Shown here: positions 25,703 to 34,553 of the stretch, piece after piece
How positions within the stretch are numbered: position 1 is the first letter of the stretch
Layout of the letters: each line of letters opens with the position of its first letter
Assembly: GCA_016928115.1 (NCBI GenBank)
Contig: JAFGLI010000010.1
Coordinates: 1 to 53,360, forward strand
Origin: Candidatus Woesearchaeota archaeon
GTDB lineage: Archaea > Nanobdellota > Nanobdellia > Woesearchaeales > UBA9642
Direction: 5' to 3'
Length of the DNA: 53,360 bases
The notes under the pieces: model-generated
Told to the model about the DNA's origin: nothing
Database searches by the model: none
Seen by the model: only the letters and a program-made list of their open reading frames with translations
Program-made: the position numbers and the translations under genes

Positions 25703-26242
25703 TTATATATTTCTTCTGAACAAAATTTTCTTCTCACCAGAGTATAATCCAATGGAGCTCATCTGGTTAAACTGCTCTTTTGTCAAGGTTAAAACATTCA
25801 GGATAAAGCCATGCTTTTCTTTTATCTCGTCGGTAATCTCCTTGATTTTCTCATTTTGCACACCCTCGCCAATAACCAGTATGCTTGCTTTGTCTTTCTC
25901 CTCTTTTCCATACAGAATAATAAAAAATATCTCATTTATTCCCGAGACCTGTTTTACAAAATAGTCTATAACAGATTCTTTCTCTGAAAAAATATTCCTG
26001 AGATAAGAGCTGTTTTTATCCTCAATTAAGCTGTAAATCCTGAATTTTTTTATATGATTCTCCCTTATTATCTCAAGCTCCCTGAGCTTTTTCAATATGC
26101 GGAAAGTTGTTGCCACAGGAACCCTGCTTTCCCTTGAGATTTCACGAAGATAAAACTCCTGGTCCGGATTATCAAGAAATAGTCTCAAAACAGATATCAG
26201 CTTATTATCAAATAACCTCTCTAACAAATATAATTTACCCAT
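25703..26242 (-). CDS. winged-helix regulator with degenerate nucleotidyltransferase domain
   Basis: 179 residues. Residues 10-75 are a winged helix (FYLREISRESRVPVATTFRILKKL). Residues 95-165 keep the outline of a minimal nucleotidyltransferase (IFFIILYGKEEKDKASILVI), but the GS and D-x-D catalytic residues are missing. It resembles the two MNT antitoxins in this window with catalysis lost and no HEPN partner. It reads toward ftsZ1, separated by 330 nt of palindromes and repeats, so it may control ftsZ1 or itself. Confidence 0.75.
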   Translation of the reverse strand: MGKLYLLERLFDNKLISVLRLFLDNPDQEFYLREISRESRVPVATTFRILKKLRELEIIRENHIKKFRIYSLIEDKNSSYLRNIFSEKESVIDYFVKQVSGINEIFFIILYGKEEKDKASILVIGEGVQNEKIKEITDEIKEKHGFILNVLTLTKEQFNQMSSIGLYSGEKKILFRRNI

Positions 26243-26345
26243 ATTTTATATTATATTTAAGGCTAATAATATATAAATATTTCGTTTTTGGAACAATGTT
26301 TCATTTTTGAAATATAAATCAATACATAAGAAAAATTATGAAAAA

Positions 26346-28097
26346 TCACTGCTCTTCATATAATTTATTTATCTCTCCTAATGTATGTACTTCAGAAGGG
26401 TCCTTGTCTTCCCTTAAGCTTATGACTCTAGGAAAACGCAGTGCAAAGCCTGAACTGTATGAGGGGCTTTTCTGTATCTCTTCATAAACCACAGATATAA
26501 CAATCTCAGGCTTTACTTTCACAGTTTTGCCTTTTTCCTCAATAATCAGGGGATTTAATAAAGAAGTCAGTTTTCGGAATGTCAAACCCTGCTCCTCCAG
26601 TTCTTTTATGCCTGTCCCGACCTTTCCTATTTCCAGATATTCGTTCTTTTCTTTATCCAGAACAGAAACCAGAAATGAAGAAAGCCATTTTCCCCTTTTG
26701 CCAGTACCCCATTCTGCTCCGGTAATGACAAAGTCCAATGGATCTTTTGATGATTTTAGTTTAACCATATGTCCCACCCTTTTACCTGGCTTATAATGTG
26801 AAGTTAAGTTTTTCATCATTATTCCTTCCATTCCCCTATCAACAGCATTCTCATAAAACTCCTTGGATTTCTTTTCTGAATCTGTAATAATCTGCTCAGC
26901 AGCCTTTATAATGTATTTCTCGGGATTCTTAAGTATTTTATCAAGTATTTTTCTCCTCTCTTTAAAAGGCCTTTTTATCAGGTTTTTGCCATTAAGATAT
27001 AATACGTCAAAAATATTGAGTTCAACAGGGTATTTTTTTGACATCTTTTCTATATTATATTTCCTTTTTATCCTCTTCGATATATTCTGAAAGGGAAGAT
27101 ATTTTTTTGTACTTGGATCATAACCAACAGCTTCAGAGTCAATAACAAAGTTTTTCTCTTTTATGTGTTCTTTCACATAACCTACAACCTCAGGAAACTG
27201 GTTTGTGACATTCTCCAGCCTTCTGGTAAATATCATTATTGCCCCTTCTTTGTTTTTGTGAATCTGCATCCTGAATCCGTCATATTTATACTCCAAAGCA
27301 GCTGGCTTTTCAACCCGTGAAAAACCTTCCTTAATACTATCAACTTTCTGGGCCAGCATCACTTTTATGGGTGTCCCGACTGAAAGGTCAACCTTTTTCA
27401 GGGAATCCAATCCCTCTTTTGCTTTTTTTATAACAACAGAAAAATCATTGGACATATCATAAGCCTCCTGAATTGTATCCAGAACATGGTTGTAATATTC
27501 ACGGTCTTTTTTCATCTCCACCTTGTTTTCTTTTTTGTTATACTCAGCAATATTAAAAAAAGCCCATCCTATGGAATCCCTCACAGTCCCTTCCCCCAGC
27601 CCGACTCTTAATTCCTCAAGAATTGTCCTTATTATGTACTTGGTCTCATTCAACTTTGAATAAGATAATAATTCAGCAATGAGCTTTATCTTTGAATCCA
27701 CACTCCCCATACCTTCTAAGGTTGGCAATTTCCTCAGGTTTGTGAACACCTTATCTACAGTTAAATCTTTTGAGATTAAAGTAAACTGGCTTTTTTTATT
27801 TACAAGGCTGGCGGCTGCTTCACCAAGGTCTCCTGTATTTTTCCATTCATTTATTATATCTTTCTCCCTCTTGCCTGTTGCAACCTTCAGAGCCTTTATC
27901 ACTAATTGCGAGGATACTCCTATCTTAGTCTCATTCCAGTCCGGAAATATCTTTCCCTGCACCAATAAAATAATCTTCTCAAGCTCTTTTTTATCCAGAT
28001 TTCTCAGAAAATCACTCAGACAATTTATTTTCTCCAATCTCTTTGTTGTGCTCTCTAATTGTTCATAGATTTTCACAAGATCAGAGTATTTCATCAT
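26346..28097 (-). CDS. lig: ATP-dependent DNA ligase
   Basis: 583 residues. The adenylation motif I is EYKYDGFRMQIH with the nucleophilic lysine; motif III is FVIDSEAVGYD, motif IV EGIMMKNL and motif V MVKLKSS. An N-terminal DNA-binding domain (1-220) and a C-terminal OB domain complete the archaeal/eukaryal Lig1 architecture. Seals Okazaki fragments. It lies 32 nt upstream of the HAD gene, same strand. Confidence 0.97.
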   Translation of the reverse strand: MMKYSDLVKIYEQLESTTKRLEKINCLSDFLRNLDKKELEKIILLVQGKIFPDWNETKIGVSSQLVIKALKVATGKREKDIINEWKNTGDLGEAAASLVNKKSQFTLISKDLTVDKVFTNLRKLPTLEGMGSVDSKIKLIAELLSYSKLNETKYIIRTILEELRVGLGEGTVRDSIGWAFFNIAEYNKKENKVEMKKDREYYNHVLDTIQEAYDMSNDFSVVIKKAKEGLDSLKKVDLSVGTPIKVMLAQKVDSIKEGFSRVEKPAALEYKYDGFRMQIHKNKEGAIMIFTRRLENVTNQFPEVVGYVKEHIKEKNFVIDSEAVGYDPSTKKYLPFQNISKRIKRKYNIEKMSKKYPVELNIFDVLYLNGKNLIKRPFKERRKILDKILKNPEKYIIKAAEQIITDSEKKSKEFYENAVDRGMEGIMMKNLTSHYKPGKRVGHMVKLKSSKDPLDFVITGAEWGTGKRGKWLSSFLVSVLDKEKNEYLEIGKVGTGIKELEEQGLTFRKLTSLLNPLIIEEKGKTVKVKPEIVISVVYEEIQKSPSYSSGFALRFPRVISLREDKDPSEVHTLGEINKLYEEQ

Positions 28098-28129
28098 ATA
28101 ATTTTAAAAAGAAACTTTGATTTAAAAAA

Positions 28130-28933
28130 TTAATGTTTTTGCTTTATTTTTTTATATTCCTTCAGGAAAGGGATCCAGCTTTGAGTAACATAAATATCAC
28201 AATATTCCCTGAACAATTGATCTTTGGGATTCATGCCGGCAACAAAAACATTTTCTTTCCCGATAACCTCATGAAGCAACCCAACCATTTGGGAATCTGA
28301 GCCGCCATTGCCAAAAACCAGAACACCTTCAGGTTTACCAATAATATCAGAATAAATTACCCGCTCCACAAAATACCTTTTTTTATTTACTTTAGTGGAA
28401 ATTCTTCCATCTTCCAAAACAATATAAGGGACCTCTTCAGACCAAAAATTGGTTCCTTTTTCTATATATGGTTTTAATCTGGCAACATAATTATTTTTTA
28501 TCTCATTCAGACCATCACTAATAATAACCATTGATTCAAAATCTCTTGAAATTAATCCAATCAATTCTTCAACACCCGAATATAAAGAACTCACTTTTCC
28601 GGAATAAATCTTCTTCATTTTCTCAGGCAGAGAATTTGCAAAATTTACTGAATCATAGCTTAAACTGTTTTTCATCTGCTCTTTTTTATTATTGAAAACA
28701 GGAGATTCCATGATCAAAGTTCTTATAAAAAATTCGAAATTCTTCTTAAAATAATTAAAGGCAAAATCACAGTTTTCTCTGGAAACAGCATATCCCATTC
28801 CTTTTAGCATAAATTCCATTATTGAAGGCCTTTTATTTAAAGTCTCATCAAGGTCAGAAATAAACAAATTGCCATTATTAATTATCCTTTCTAATTTTTT
28901 TCTTGTCTTTTTGCCTTCTTTCCAATAGACCAT
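28130..28933 (-). CDS. HAD-superfamily hydrolase
   Basis: 267 residues. Motif I FISDLDETLNKR carries the nucleophilic aspartate; VIISDGLNEIK is motif II. VFGNGGSDSQMV stands in the motif IV position with the usual GD changed to GN. Likely a small-molecule phosphatase. The same fold is encoded at 34554. Upstream of ligase and divergent from cdc6. Confidence 0.75.
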   Translation of the reverse strand: MVYWKEGKKTRKKLERIINNGNLFISDLDETLNKRPSIMEFMLKGMGYAVSRENCDFAFNYFKKNFEFFIRTLIMESPVFNNKKEQMKNSLSYDSVNFANSLPEKMKKIYSGKVSSLYSGVEELIGLISRDFESMVIISDGLNEIKNNYVARLKPYIEKGTNFWSEEVPYIVLEDGRISTKVNKKRYFVERVIYSDIIGKPEGVLVFGNGGSDSQMVGLLHEVIGKENVFVAGMNPKDQLFREYCDIYVTQSWIPFLKEYKKIKQKH

Positions 28934-29047
28934 ATTTAAAGAAGGATAATATTATTTATAAATTTTACTACCAATAGGATATAAACAATAATCCATTAAA
29001 AATATATAAATATTTATAAACCTTTTATATTTATTAATCTAGAAAAA

Positions 29048-30109
29048 ATGGGGCAGTTTGATAATATATTAAAAGCAGATGAAAGCTTATTCAAACAAGA
29101 GGAAGCTCTTTCTTATGAATACCTGCCAAAAGTTATTCCCCACAGGGAAAAAGAGCAGGAGCAGATAGCCTCGGCAATAAGGCCTGTGTTAACAGGTAGG
29201 AACGGCAGAAATATATTAATCCACGGTCCTCCGGGTGTGGGGAAAACAGCAGCAGTAAGGCATTTGCTGGAGGAACTGGATGAGAATGATGAGTTCTCAG
29301 ATAAATTAAACCTTGTTTATATCAACTGCTGGGAAAAAAACACCTCTTTTAAGATTATCGAGGACATATGCAACAAAATAGGCTATGCCTTCACCCAGAA
29401 TAAGAACACAGAACAGCTTTTAGAAGTAGGAAGCCAGATTTTGAACAAAAAGGCATCAGTTATTGTATTTGATGAAATTGATAAAACAAAAGAGCAGGAT
29501 TTTTTATACAGCCTCATAACAAAAGTAAGCAAAAAAACAATCATTATGATAACAAACTACAAGTCATGGCTGTTGGACCTTGATGAAAGGATAAAGAGCA
29601 GAGTAATGCCTGAGCAGCTTGAGTTCAAGCCATACAACCAAAATGAAACAAAAGACATACTGGAAAAAAGAAAAGAATATGCTTTTTATGATAATGTATG
29701 GGAAAAGGATGCTTTTGAGTATGCTGCTGAAAAATGCTTCAGGATGAGAGACATGAGGGCAGGATTATTCCTGATGAAAGAATCAGGATTAGAGGCAGAG
29801 GAAGAAGCATCAAGAAAAATAAGGAAAAAGCATGCTGAAAAGGCAGTGAAAAAACTAAATGAATTCACAATAAAAAACAGCGAGGAGCTTGACAGCGAGC
29901 TGAAATTCATACTGAAAATAATAAAAGAAAACTCCGGGAAGAAGATAGGTGACTTATATAAAATATATAAAAAAAATGCAGGAGAATATTCTTATAAAAC
30001 ATTCCAGAGAAAAATATCCAAACTTGATGAGGGAAAATTCATAACTCTGGAAAAAACCCATGCGGGGGGGAATACAACCATAGTTAACAAAAAACTGAGT
30101 GATTTCTGA
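29048..30109 (+). CDS. cdc6: origin-recognition protein Orc1/Cdc6
   Basis: 353 residues. Walker A GPPGVGKT (60-67), Walker B VIVFDEIDK, sensor 1 IIMITNY, arginine-finger region DERIKSRVMPEQLEF, and a C-terminal winged helix (NSGKKIGDLYKIYKKNAGE). Initiator of replication that binds origin repeats and loads MCM. Origins often lie next to this gene, but I see no G-rich ORB-type repeats in 28934-29047 or 30110-30290. Confidence 0.95.
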   Translation: MGQFDNILKADESLFKQEEALSYEYLPKVIPHREKEQEQIASAIRPVLTGRNGRNILIHGPPGVGKTAAVRHLLEELDENDEFSDKLNLVYINCWEKNTSFKIIEDICNKIGYAFTQNKNTEQLLEVGSQILNKKASVIVFDEIDKTKEQDFLYSLITKVSKKTIIMITNYKSWLLDLDERIKSRVMPEQLEFKPYNQNETKDILEKRKEYAFYDNVWEKDAFEYAAEKCFRMRDMRAGLFLMKESGLEAEEEASRKIRKKHAEKAVKKLNEFTIKNSEELDSELKFILKIIKENSGKKIGDLYKIYKKNAGEYSYKTFQRKISKLDEGKFITLEKTHAGGNTTIVNKKLSDF

Positions 30110-30147
30110 GCACAGGACATTTTCTTATATACCAAATTCTGAACTTT

Positions 30148-30173
30148 CAGGCTCTTAAAGCCTGTTTTCTTTT
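30148..30173 (+). terminator. intrinsic-type terminator after cdc6
   Basis: Stem CAGGCT/AGCCTG (30148-30153, 30159-30164) with loop CTTAA, then TTTTCTTTT. It lies 39 nt after the cdc6 stop. Confidence 0.7.
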
Positions 30174-30292
30174 AATTATGATGAATATATTTTCACTGGA
30201 CATCATCGCACAGGATATATAAAGCAAGAAAAGGATATTATACTCATAAATCATAACCAAAACTACAAAACCATAAAGGGGGTTGATATAAA

Positions 30293-30409
30293 ATGAAAAA
30301 ACATCAGGATACAGAGTTTATATCAAAATTATTTTTTGGACAGATTAAAAAACAAACTATGGACACAATTCAGAAAAGAGAATACTACTGCATGAATGGG
30401 GGTGTGTAA
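30293..30409 (+). CDS. 38-aa small protein, first of tandem pair
   Basis: Starts at ATG 30293 after a strong GGGGGTTGAT ribosome site and a TATA box TATATAAA (30216-30223). 38 residues, basic, with FISKLFFGQIKKQ as a possible amphipathic helix. Its stop overlaps the next start (TAATG). Function unknown; the ribosome site and coupling are the evidence that it is translated. Confidence 0.55.
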   Translation: MKKHQDTEFISKLFFGQIKKQTMDTIQKREYYCMNGGV

Positions 30410-30525
30410 TGATGGGAAAAGAAAAGATGAGAATTATTGCCCTATTGGAAAAATATGAGCAAAAAAATAATATAAATGAATTTATTTTTGAGCTTGTTGA
30501 TGATATGTGCCCGGGAATGCAATGA
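30409..30525 (+). CDS. 38-aa small protein, second of tandem pair
   Basis: Starts at ATG 30409, overlapping the previous stop, behind GGGGGTG (30397-30403). 38 residues, acidic C-terminal half (INEFIFELVDDMCPG). With its basic neighbour it could form a small complex such as a miniature toxin-antitoxin pair, but nothing proves that. A hairpin with a U-run follows at 30560. Confidence 0.5.
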   Translation: MMGKEKMRIIALLEKYEQKNNINEFIFELVDDMCPGMQ

Positions 30526-30559
30526 ACATGATAAACCTCTGTGCTTTTTTCCTTTGTAA

Positions 30560-30604
30560 GGTGGCCCTCGCCTCTTTCCCTGCTTCTAAAGGCCACCCGT
30601 TTTT
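30560..30604 (+). ncRNA. candidate sRNA/terminator B: C-rich loop hairpin
   Basis: Stem GGTGGCC/GGCCACC (30560-30566, 30591-30597) with a 24-nt pyrimidine-rich loop (CTCGCCTCTTTCCCTGC then TTCTAAA), followed by CGTTTTT. Long loop, perfect stem and U-run match candidate sRNAs A and C. It may simply terminate the small-ORF transcript. Confidence 0.5.
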
Positions 30605-30680
30605 AATATAAATCTGGATAGGGAATTTTCTTGTGATAATTTTGGTAATATTTTTAAATAAAGGCGGTTTCAATTGTTAA

Positions 30681-31250
30681 ATGTTAATTATATCCAAGAC
30701 CGAATTCAACAAAAAATACAAAAGAATTATTGAGGAGATGAAAAACTGCATATTCATACATCCCACAGATACCATATACGGCATAGGGTGTGATGCAACA
30801 AATAAAGAGCTTGTTGAAAAAATAAGAATCGCAAAAAAAAGACCAACTGACCCGTTTTCTGTTATTGCACCTTCAAGGGAATGGATAATCGAAAACGCTG
30901 TTATGAATAAAAAAACAGAGGAATGGCTGAATAAGCTGCCTGGCCCGTATACATTAATTATTAAACTAAAAAATAAAAATGCCGTTGCTGAAAACGTAAA
31001 CCCTGGCATGGATACACTGGGCATAAGGATACCTGACCACTGGTTCTCAGAAGCTGTTGAAAAAATAGGTGTGCCTGTAATAACAACCTCGGCCAACCCT
31101 TCGGGGGAAGAGTTTATGGTTGAGATTGAGGACCTGCATAAAGACTTAATGGATATATGCGATTATGCTTTCTATGAGGGGCCTAAAAAAGGAAGGCCCT
31201 CAGATATAATAAATCTTGAAAAAGAAAATATAGAGATTAAAAAAAGATAA
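30681..31250 (+). CDS. tsaC: threonylcarbamoyl-AMP synthase (TsaC/Sua5 family)
   Basis: 189 residues, a lone YrdC domain without the Sua5 C-terminal domain. Motifs HPTDTIYGIGCDA, KKRPTDPFSVI and TTSANPSG are complete. It makes threonylcarbamoyl-AMP from threonine, bicarbonate and ATP for Kae1 (9721-10704). TATA-like TATTTTTAAATAAA precedes ATG. A metallophosphoesterase gene follows after 12 nt. Confidence 0.94.
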   Translation: MLIISKTEFNKKYKRIIEEMKNCIFIHPTDTIYGIGCDATNKELVEKIRIAKKRPTDPFSVIAPSREWIIENAVMNKKTEEWLNKLPGPYTLIIKLKNKNAVAENVNPGMDTLGIRIPDHWFSEAVEKIGVPVITTSANPSGEEFMVEIEDLHKDLMDICDYAFYEGPKKGRPSDIINLEKENIEIKKR

Positions 31251-31262
31251 TAAAAAACAAAA

Positions 31263-31865
31263 ATGAAAATATTATCTGCAGGAGACATACATGGAGACAG
31301 CAGGCTGGCTGAAAAGCTTGCTGAAAAGGCTGAAAAGGAAAATGTTGATTTAGTTATTTTAACAGGAGATTTAACCTTTTTTGACAAATCATCAGACAAT
31401 CTTATCGGCCCTTTTGTTAAAAGAAACAAGAAAGTTGTTTTTGTTCCCGGAAACCACGAATCCCTGGCAACAGCAGATTTTCTTGCTGATTTTTATGGAA
31501 TAAAGAATATACACGGCTATTCTGTGAAATATAAGAACATAGGTATATTCGGATGCAGCGGGGTGAATATAGGTATAAACAAAATCAATGATAAAGAGGT
31601 TCTTGAATTGTTTGAAAAAGGATTCAATAAAATCAAATACCTGAAGAAAAAGATAATGGTAAGCCACGTCCATCCTTCTGGAACAAAAATGGAAAAGTTT
31701 ACAGATATATTCCCCGGAAGCAAGGCAGTGAGAAAAGCAGTGGAAAAATTTAAGCCAGATTTATTATTATGCAGCCATGTGCATGAAGCAGAAGGTTTAG
31801 AGGAAAAGATAGGAAAAACCAAAGTTATTAATGTTGGAAAGAAAGGCAAAGTAATTAATATTTGA
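31263..31865 (+). CDS. calcineurin-like metallophosphoesterase
   Basis: 200 residues. Metal motifs: GDIHGD, LTGDLTFF, GNHES, SHVHPSGT and CSHVHEAEG, a full two-metal site. Relatives act on phosphodiesters or nucleotides. It is a paralogue of the protein at 49798 (both have AGDLTFF and a GPEG/GKKG-x-IIxI end). Co-transcribed with tsaC. Confidence 0.88.
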   Translation: MKILSAGDIHGDSRLAEKLAEKAEKENVDLVILTGDLTFFDKSSDNLIGPFVKRNKKVVFVPGNHESLATADFLADFYGIKNIHGYSVKYKNIGIFGCSGVNIGINKINDKEVLELFEKGFNKIKYLKKKIMVSHVHPSGTKMEKFTDIFPGSKAVRKAVEKFKPDLLLCSHVHEAEGLEEKIGKTKVINVGKKGKVINI

Positions 31866-31898
31866 TTAAAATTAAGTATTTATTTTCTTTTTCTGGAT

Positions 31899-33338
31899 TT
31901 AACCTTTTATAACAGCAACAGGAACAACCCTTGCCACAGGCTTAGCCAAACCAGCTTCTTTGGTTACTTTAATGACTTCATCTATATCTTTATAGGCACC
32001 AGGAGATTCCTCAGCTATTCCTTTAAATGAAGCTCCTTTTAATTCAATATCTTTTTCCTGTTTTAATTTTGATTGGATTTCCTCTGCCCTGAATTCCCTT
32101 TTTGCCTGATTTCTTGACATTACCCTTCCTGCACCGTGGGCGCTGCTGCCAAAAGACATTTCCTCTGCTTTTTTAGTACCAACCAAAATATAACTAGCAG
32201 TCCCCATTGTTCCTGGTATTAAAACAGGCTGTCCTGTATCACGATAAACCTCAGGTATTTCTTTTCTTCCCGGCCCGAATGAGCGGGTAGCGCCTTTTCT
32301 GTGGACACATAAGTTCTTAGTTTTGCCGTCTATGATGTGCTCTTCGATTTTAGCAATATTATGACATATTCCATACAACATTCTTATTTTCTCTTGAGGA
32401 TTTTCAATTCCAAAAACCTTTTCAAAAGCCTTTCTTATCCTGTGTGCTATTATCTGTCTGTTTACAAAACCAAAGTTTGCAGCAGCAGACATTGCTTTCA
32501 GATAATCCTGTCCCAATTTGCTTTTTATCGGAGCATTAATCAGCTGCCTGTCAGGTAAATTTTCAAAGCCATATTCGGATTCCATTTTTTTAATATAATC
32601 ACTTGCTATCTGGTGACCAAAACCCCTGCTCCCGCAATGGACAGTAAAACAAATCTGGTTTTCTTTTTCAATCCCGAATTTTTTTGCTGTATCCACATCA
32701 TAGATCTCATCAACCTTCTGTATTTCTATGAAATGGTTTCCTGCACCAAGAGTACATAACTGGCTTTTTCCTCTGCTGTAAGCTCTCTCTGAAATCTTAG
32801 AGGGGTCTGCATACTCAATACAGCCTTCTTCTTCAGTCCTCTTCATATCATCTTTTGTGCAGTAGCCCTTGCTTAGAGCCCATTTTAAGCCGTTTTCAAG
32901 CATTTCATTAAATTCTTTTCTCTCCAGATAAAGATCGCTTTTCCTGCCTACGCCTACTGGAACATTATTAAAAATCTCATTTATCAACTGCTTGATTTTT
33001 GGTTTTATCTGTTCCAGATAAAACTGTGTTGTTAGCATTTTAACTCCGCAGTTTATATCAAAGCCAACACCGCCCGGGCTTATTATCCCTTCATCCATAT
33101 CAAAAGCAGCAACCCCCCCTATAGGAAAGCCATATCCCTGGTGTGCATCAGGCATTGCATAAGCTTTATTTTGAATTCCTTTCAGGCAGGCAACATTTCT
33201 TAGTTGCTCCAGTGTCTGGTCTTTTTTTATAACTTTCAATAATTTTTCAGAACTATAAACTACAGCAGGAACCTTCATAGGGCCCGATTTGGGAATCTCC
33301 CATACAAAATCATTTATCTTTTTAAGTTCAATATCCAT
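31899..33338 (-). CDS. rtcB: tRNA-splicing ligase RtcB
   Basis: 479 residues, no intein. Metal and GMP-binding residues are in GGVGFDINCGVK, GAGNHFIEIQ, HCGSRGFGHQ, GATRSFGPGRKEIP and SSAHGAGRVMSR, where the histidine is guanylylated. It joins exon halves after BHB intron excision, as needed for tRNA-Glu and tRNA-Lys in this window. Last gene of the acidic protein-archease-rtcB run. Confidence 0.98.
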   Translation of the reverse strand: MDIELKKINDFVWEIPKSGPMKVPAVVYSSEKLLKVIKKDQTLEQLRNVACLKGIQNKAYAMPDAHQGYGFPIGGVAAFDMDEGIISPGGVGFDINCGVKMLTTQFYLEQIKPKIKQLINEIFNNVPVGVGRKSDLYLERKEFNEMLENGLKWALSKGYCTKDDMKRTEEEGCIEYADPSKISERAYSRGKSQLCTLGAGNHFIEIQKVDEIYDVDTAKKFGIEKENQICFTVHCGSRGFGHQIASDYIKKMESEYGFENLPDRQLINAPIKSKLGQDYLKAMSAAANFGFVNRQIIAHRIRKAFEKVFGIENPQEKIRMLYGICHNIAKIEEHIIDGKTKNLCVHRKGATRSFGPGRKEIPEVYRDTGQPVLIPGTMGTASYILVGTKKAEEMSFGSSAHGAGRVMSRNQAKREFRAEEIQSKLKQEKDIELKGASFKGIAEESPGAYKDIDEVIKVTKEAGLAKPVARVVPVAVIKG

Positions 33339-33393
33339 AATTACCTATTTTATTAATTAAAAAGAACAAGTTCATATTTTTAAAGTTTATTGA

Positions 33394-33822
33394 TTATATG
33401 TCAATAACAACCTGAATTATATAATTGCTTTTTTCTTTTTTAACTTCCATTTCATTATAAGTTACTGCTTTTGGCTCTGTTTCCAGTTCATATTTTTTAT
33501 TTTTTGTAAAATCCCCTTTTGCTTTGGCTTTTAAAAAAAATACTTTATCTTTTGATTCAATTTTCATGTTTTCTATATTATTTAATAAAAAGCCTTCTGT
33601 ATCAAATAAAAACAACAATTCCTCGAGAAAATTATACAATAATGATTTCTCATCATTTCCATTGACTTTTATAATCTTTTCCTCATTGCTTTCAACTTTT
33701 TCAGGCTTTATCAGTATAGAGCCAAAAGCAAGGGCGGCATTTGAAAAAACATTTTCCAGACTTTTACCATAAGCCCTGAATTTAATGTCTGCAGTATGCT
33801 CCAAGAACTCGTATTCTTTCAT
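33394..33822 (-). CDS. archease
   Basis: 142 residues. EFLEHTADIKFRAYG at the N-terminus with the metal-binding aspartate, and the C-terminal strand SNYIIQVVIDI are diagnostic. Archease raises the guanylylation turnover of RtcB. It lies 55 nt upstream of rtcB and 3 nt after the acidic protein gene. Confidence 0.96.
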   Translation of the reverse strand: MKEYEFLEHTADIKFRAYGKSLENVFSNAALAFGSILIKPEKVESNEEKIIKVNGNDEKSLLYNFLEELLFLFDTEGFLLNNIENMKIESKDKVFFLKAKAKGDFTKNKKYELETEPKAVTYNEMEVKKEKSNYIIQVVIDI

Positions 33823-33825
33823 TTT

Positions 33826-34080
33826 TTAATACCTTACTAACCTAACTGGCTCATCATATTCTTCAGATTCTTCTTCATCCCTGTTATCTTCATCATCCTT
33901 GTCTTCTGAAGAGCTGTCCCCAAAAATATTGAAGATGCCCTCTTCTGCATTATAATCTTCATTTGAGCCGGAACTGTCTCCATAAGAGGAACTGTCGCCC
34001 ACAATTGATTTCAGATACTCTATTATTTTCTTTATCTCTTCCCTGGAATCCTTTTTTGTGTCTATATGTATTTCAACCAT
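33826..34080 (-). CDS. small acidic protein in archease-rtcB operon
   Basis: 84 residues. The basic, folded-looking N-terminus VEIHIDTKKDSREEIKKIIEYLKSIVG is followed by a serine/aspartate/glutamate-rich disordered tail (about 35-75) and a closing basic/aromatic motif EPVRLVRY. Start 3 nt upstream of archease, so they are translationally close. Possibly an accessory factor of the ligase complex, or a nucleic-acid-mimic tail (inference). Confidence 0.75.
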   Translation of the reverse strand: MVEIHIDTKKDSREEIKKIIEYLKSIVGDSSSYGDSSGSNEDYNAEEGIFNIFGDSSSEDKDDEDNRDEEESEEYDEPVRLVRY

Positions 34081-34146
34081 ATTGATTTTATTTTGTGAAA
34101 AGGGTTATTTAAATTTTTCGAAAAAGAAAATTTTTAATCCCAAAAA

Positions 34147-34497
34147 TCAAAGAACATCAAAAAAGTTTTGTTTATTTAATTCATTCATAAAATCTACAGC
34201 TTCATTAAAATGTTTTTTCAAACGGGGGAAACAAGAATAAGCAGCACTTTTTTTCTCAGAAGGAACCATATATTTTATTAAATAATTATTAAAACAGATT
34301 ATTTCTTCATTATTAAAATAAAACTGTTTAAGGTCTGGGATATTATTTAGATTATTTATACATTCCTCTAAATTTGATGAGCGTTCATTGCTCCTGCCAA
34401 TTACTATCTGGTCCAGAGCCCTGATAAATTTTCTTATCTCACCAGGACTGCCTCTTATTTCAATTTTATATTTATCTTCATTAATTTTGTAATCCAT
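34147..34497 (-). CDS. hypothetical protein
   Basis: 116 residues. The N-terminus YKIEIRGSPGEIRKFIRALDQIV looks like a strand-helix unit; the rest is helical with AAYSCFPRLKKHFNEAVDFM. No family recognised. It precedes the acidic protein gene by 66 nt on the same strand, so may be part of the same transcript. Confidence 0.6.
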   Translation of the reverse strand: MDYKINEDKYKIEIRGSPGEIRKFIRALDQIVIGRSNERSSNLEECINNLNNIPDLKQFYFNNEEIICFNNYLIKYMVPSEKKSAAYSCFPRLKKHFNEAVDFMNELNKQNFFDVL

Positions 34498-34553
34498 TTT
34501 TGTTCATTATTTTTGTTTTTTAGTTATAGTATTAAACAATTAGAATTATTTTT

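Noticed and set aside
28934-29047. Replication origin next to cdc6
   Set aside because: AT-rich and promoter-like only; no repeated G-rich ORB elements seen on either side of the gene.
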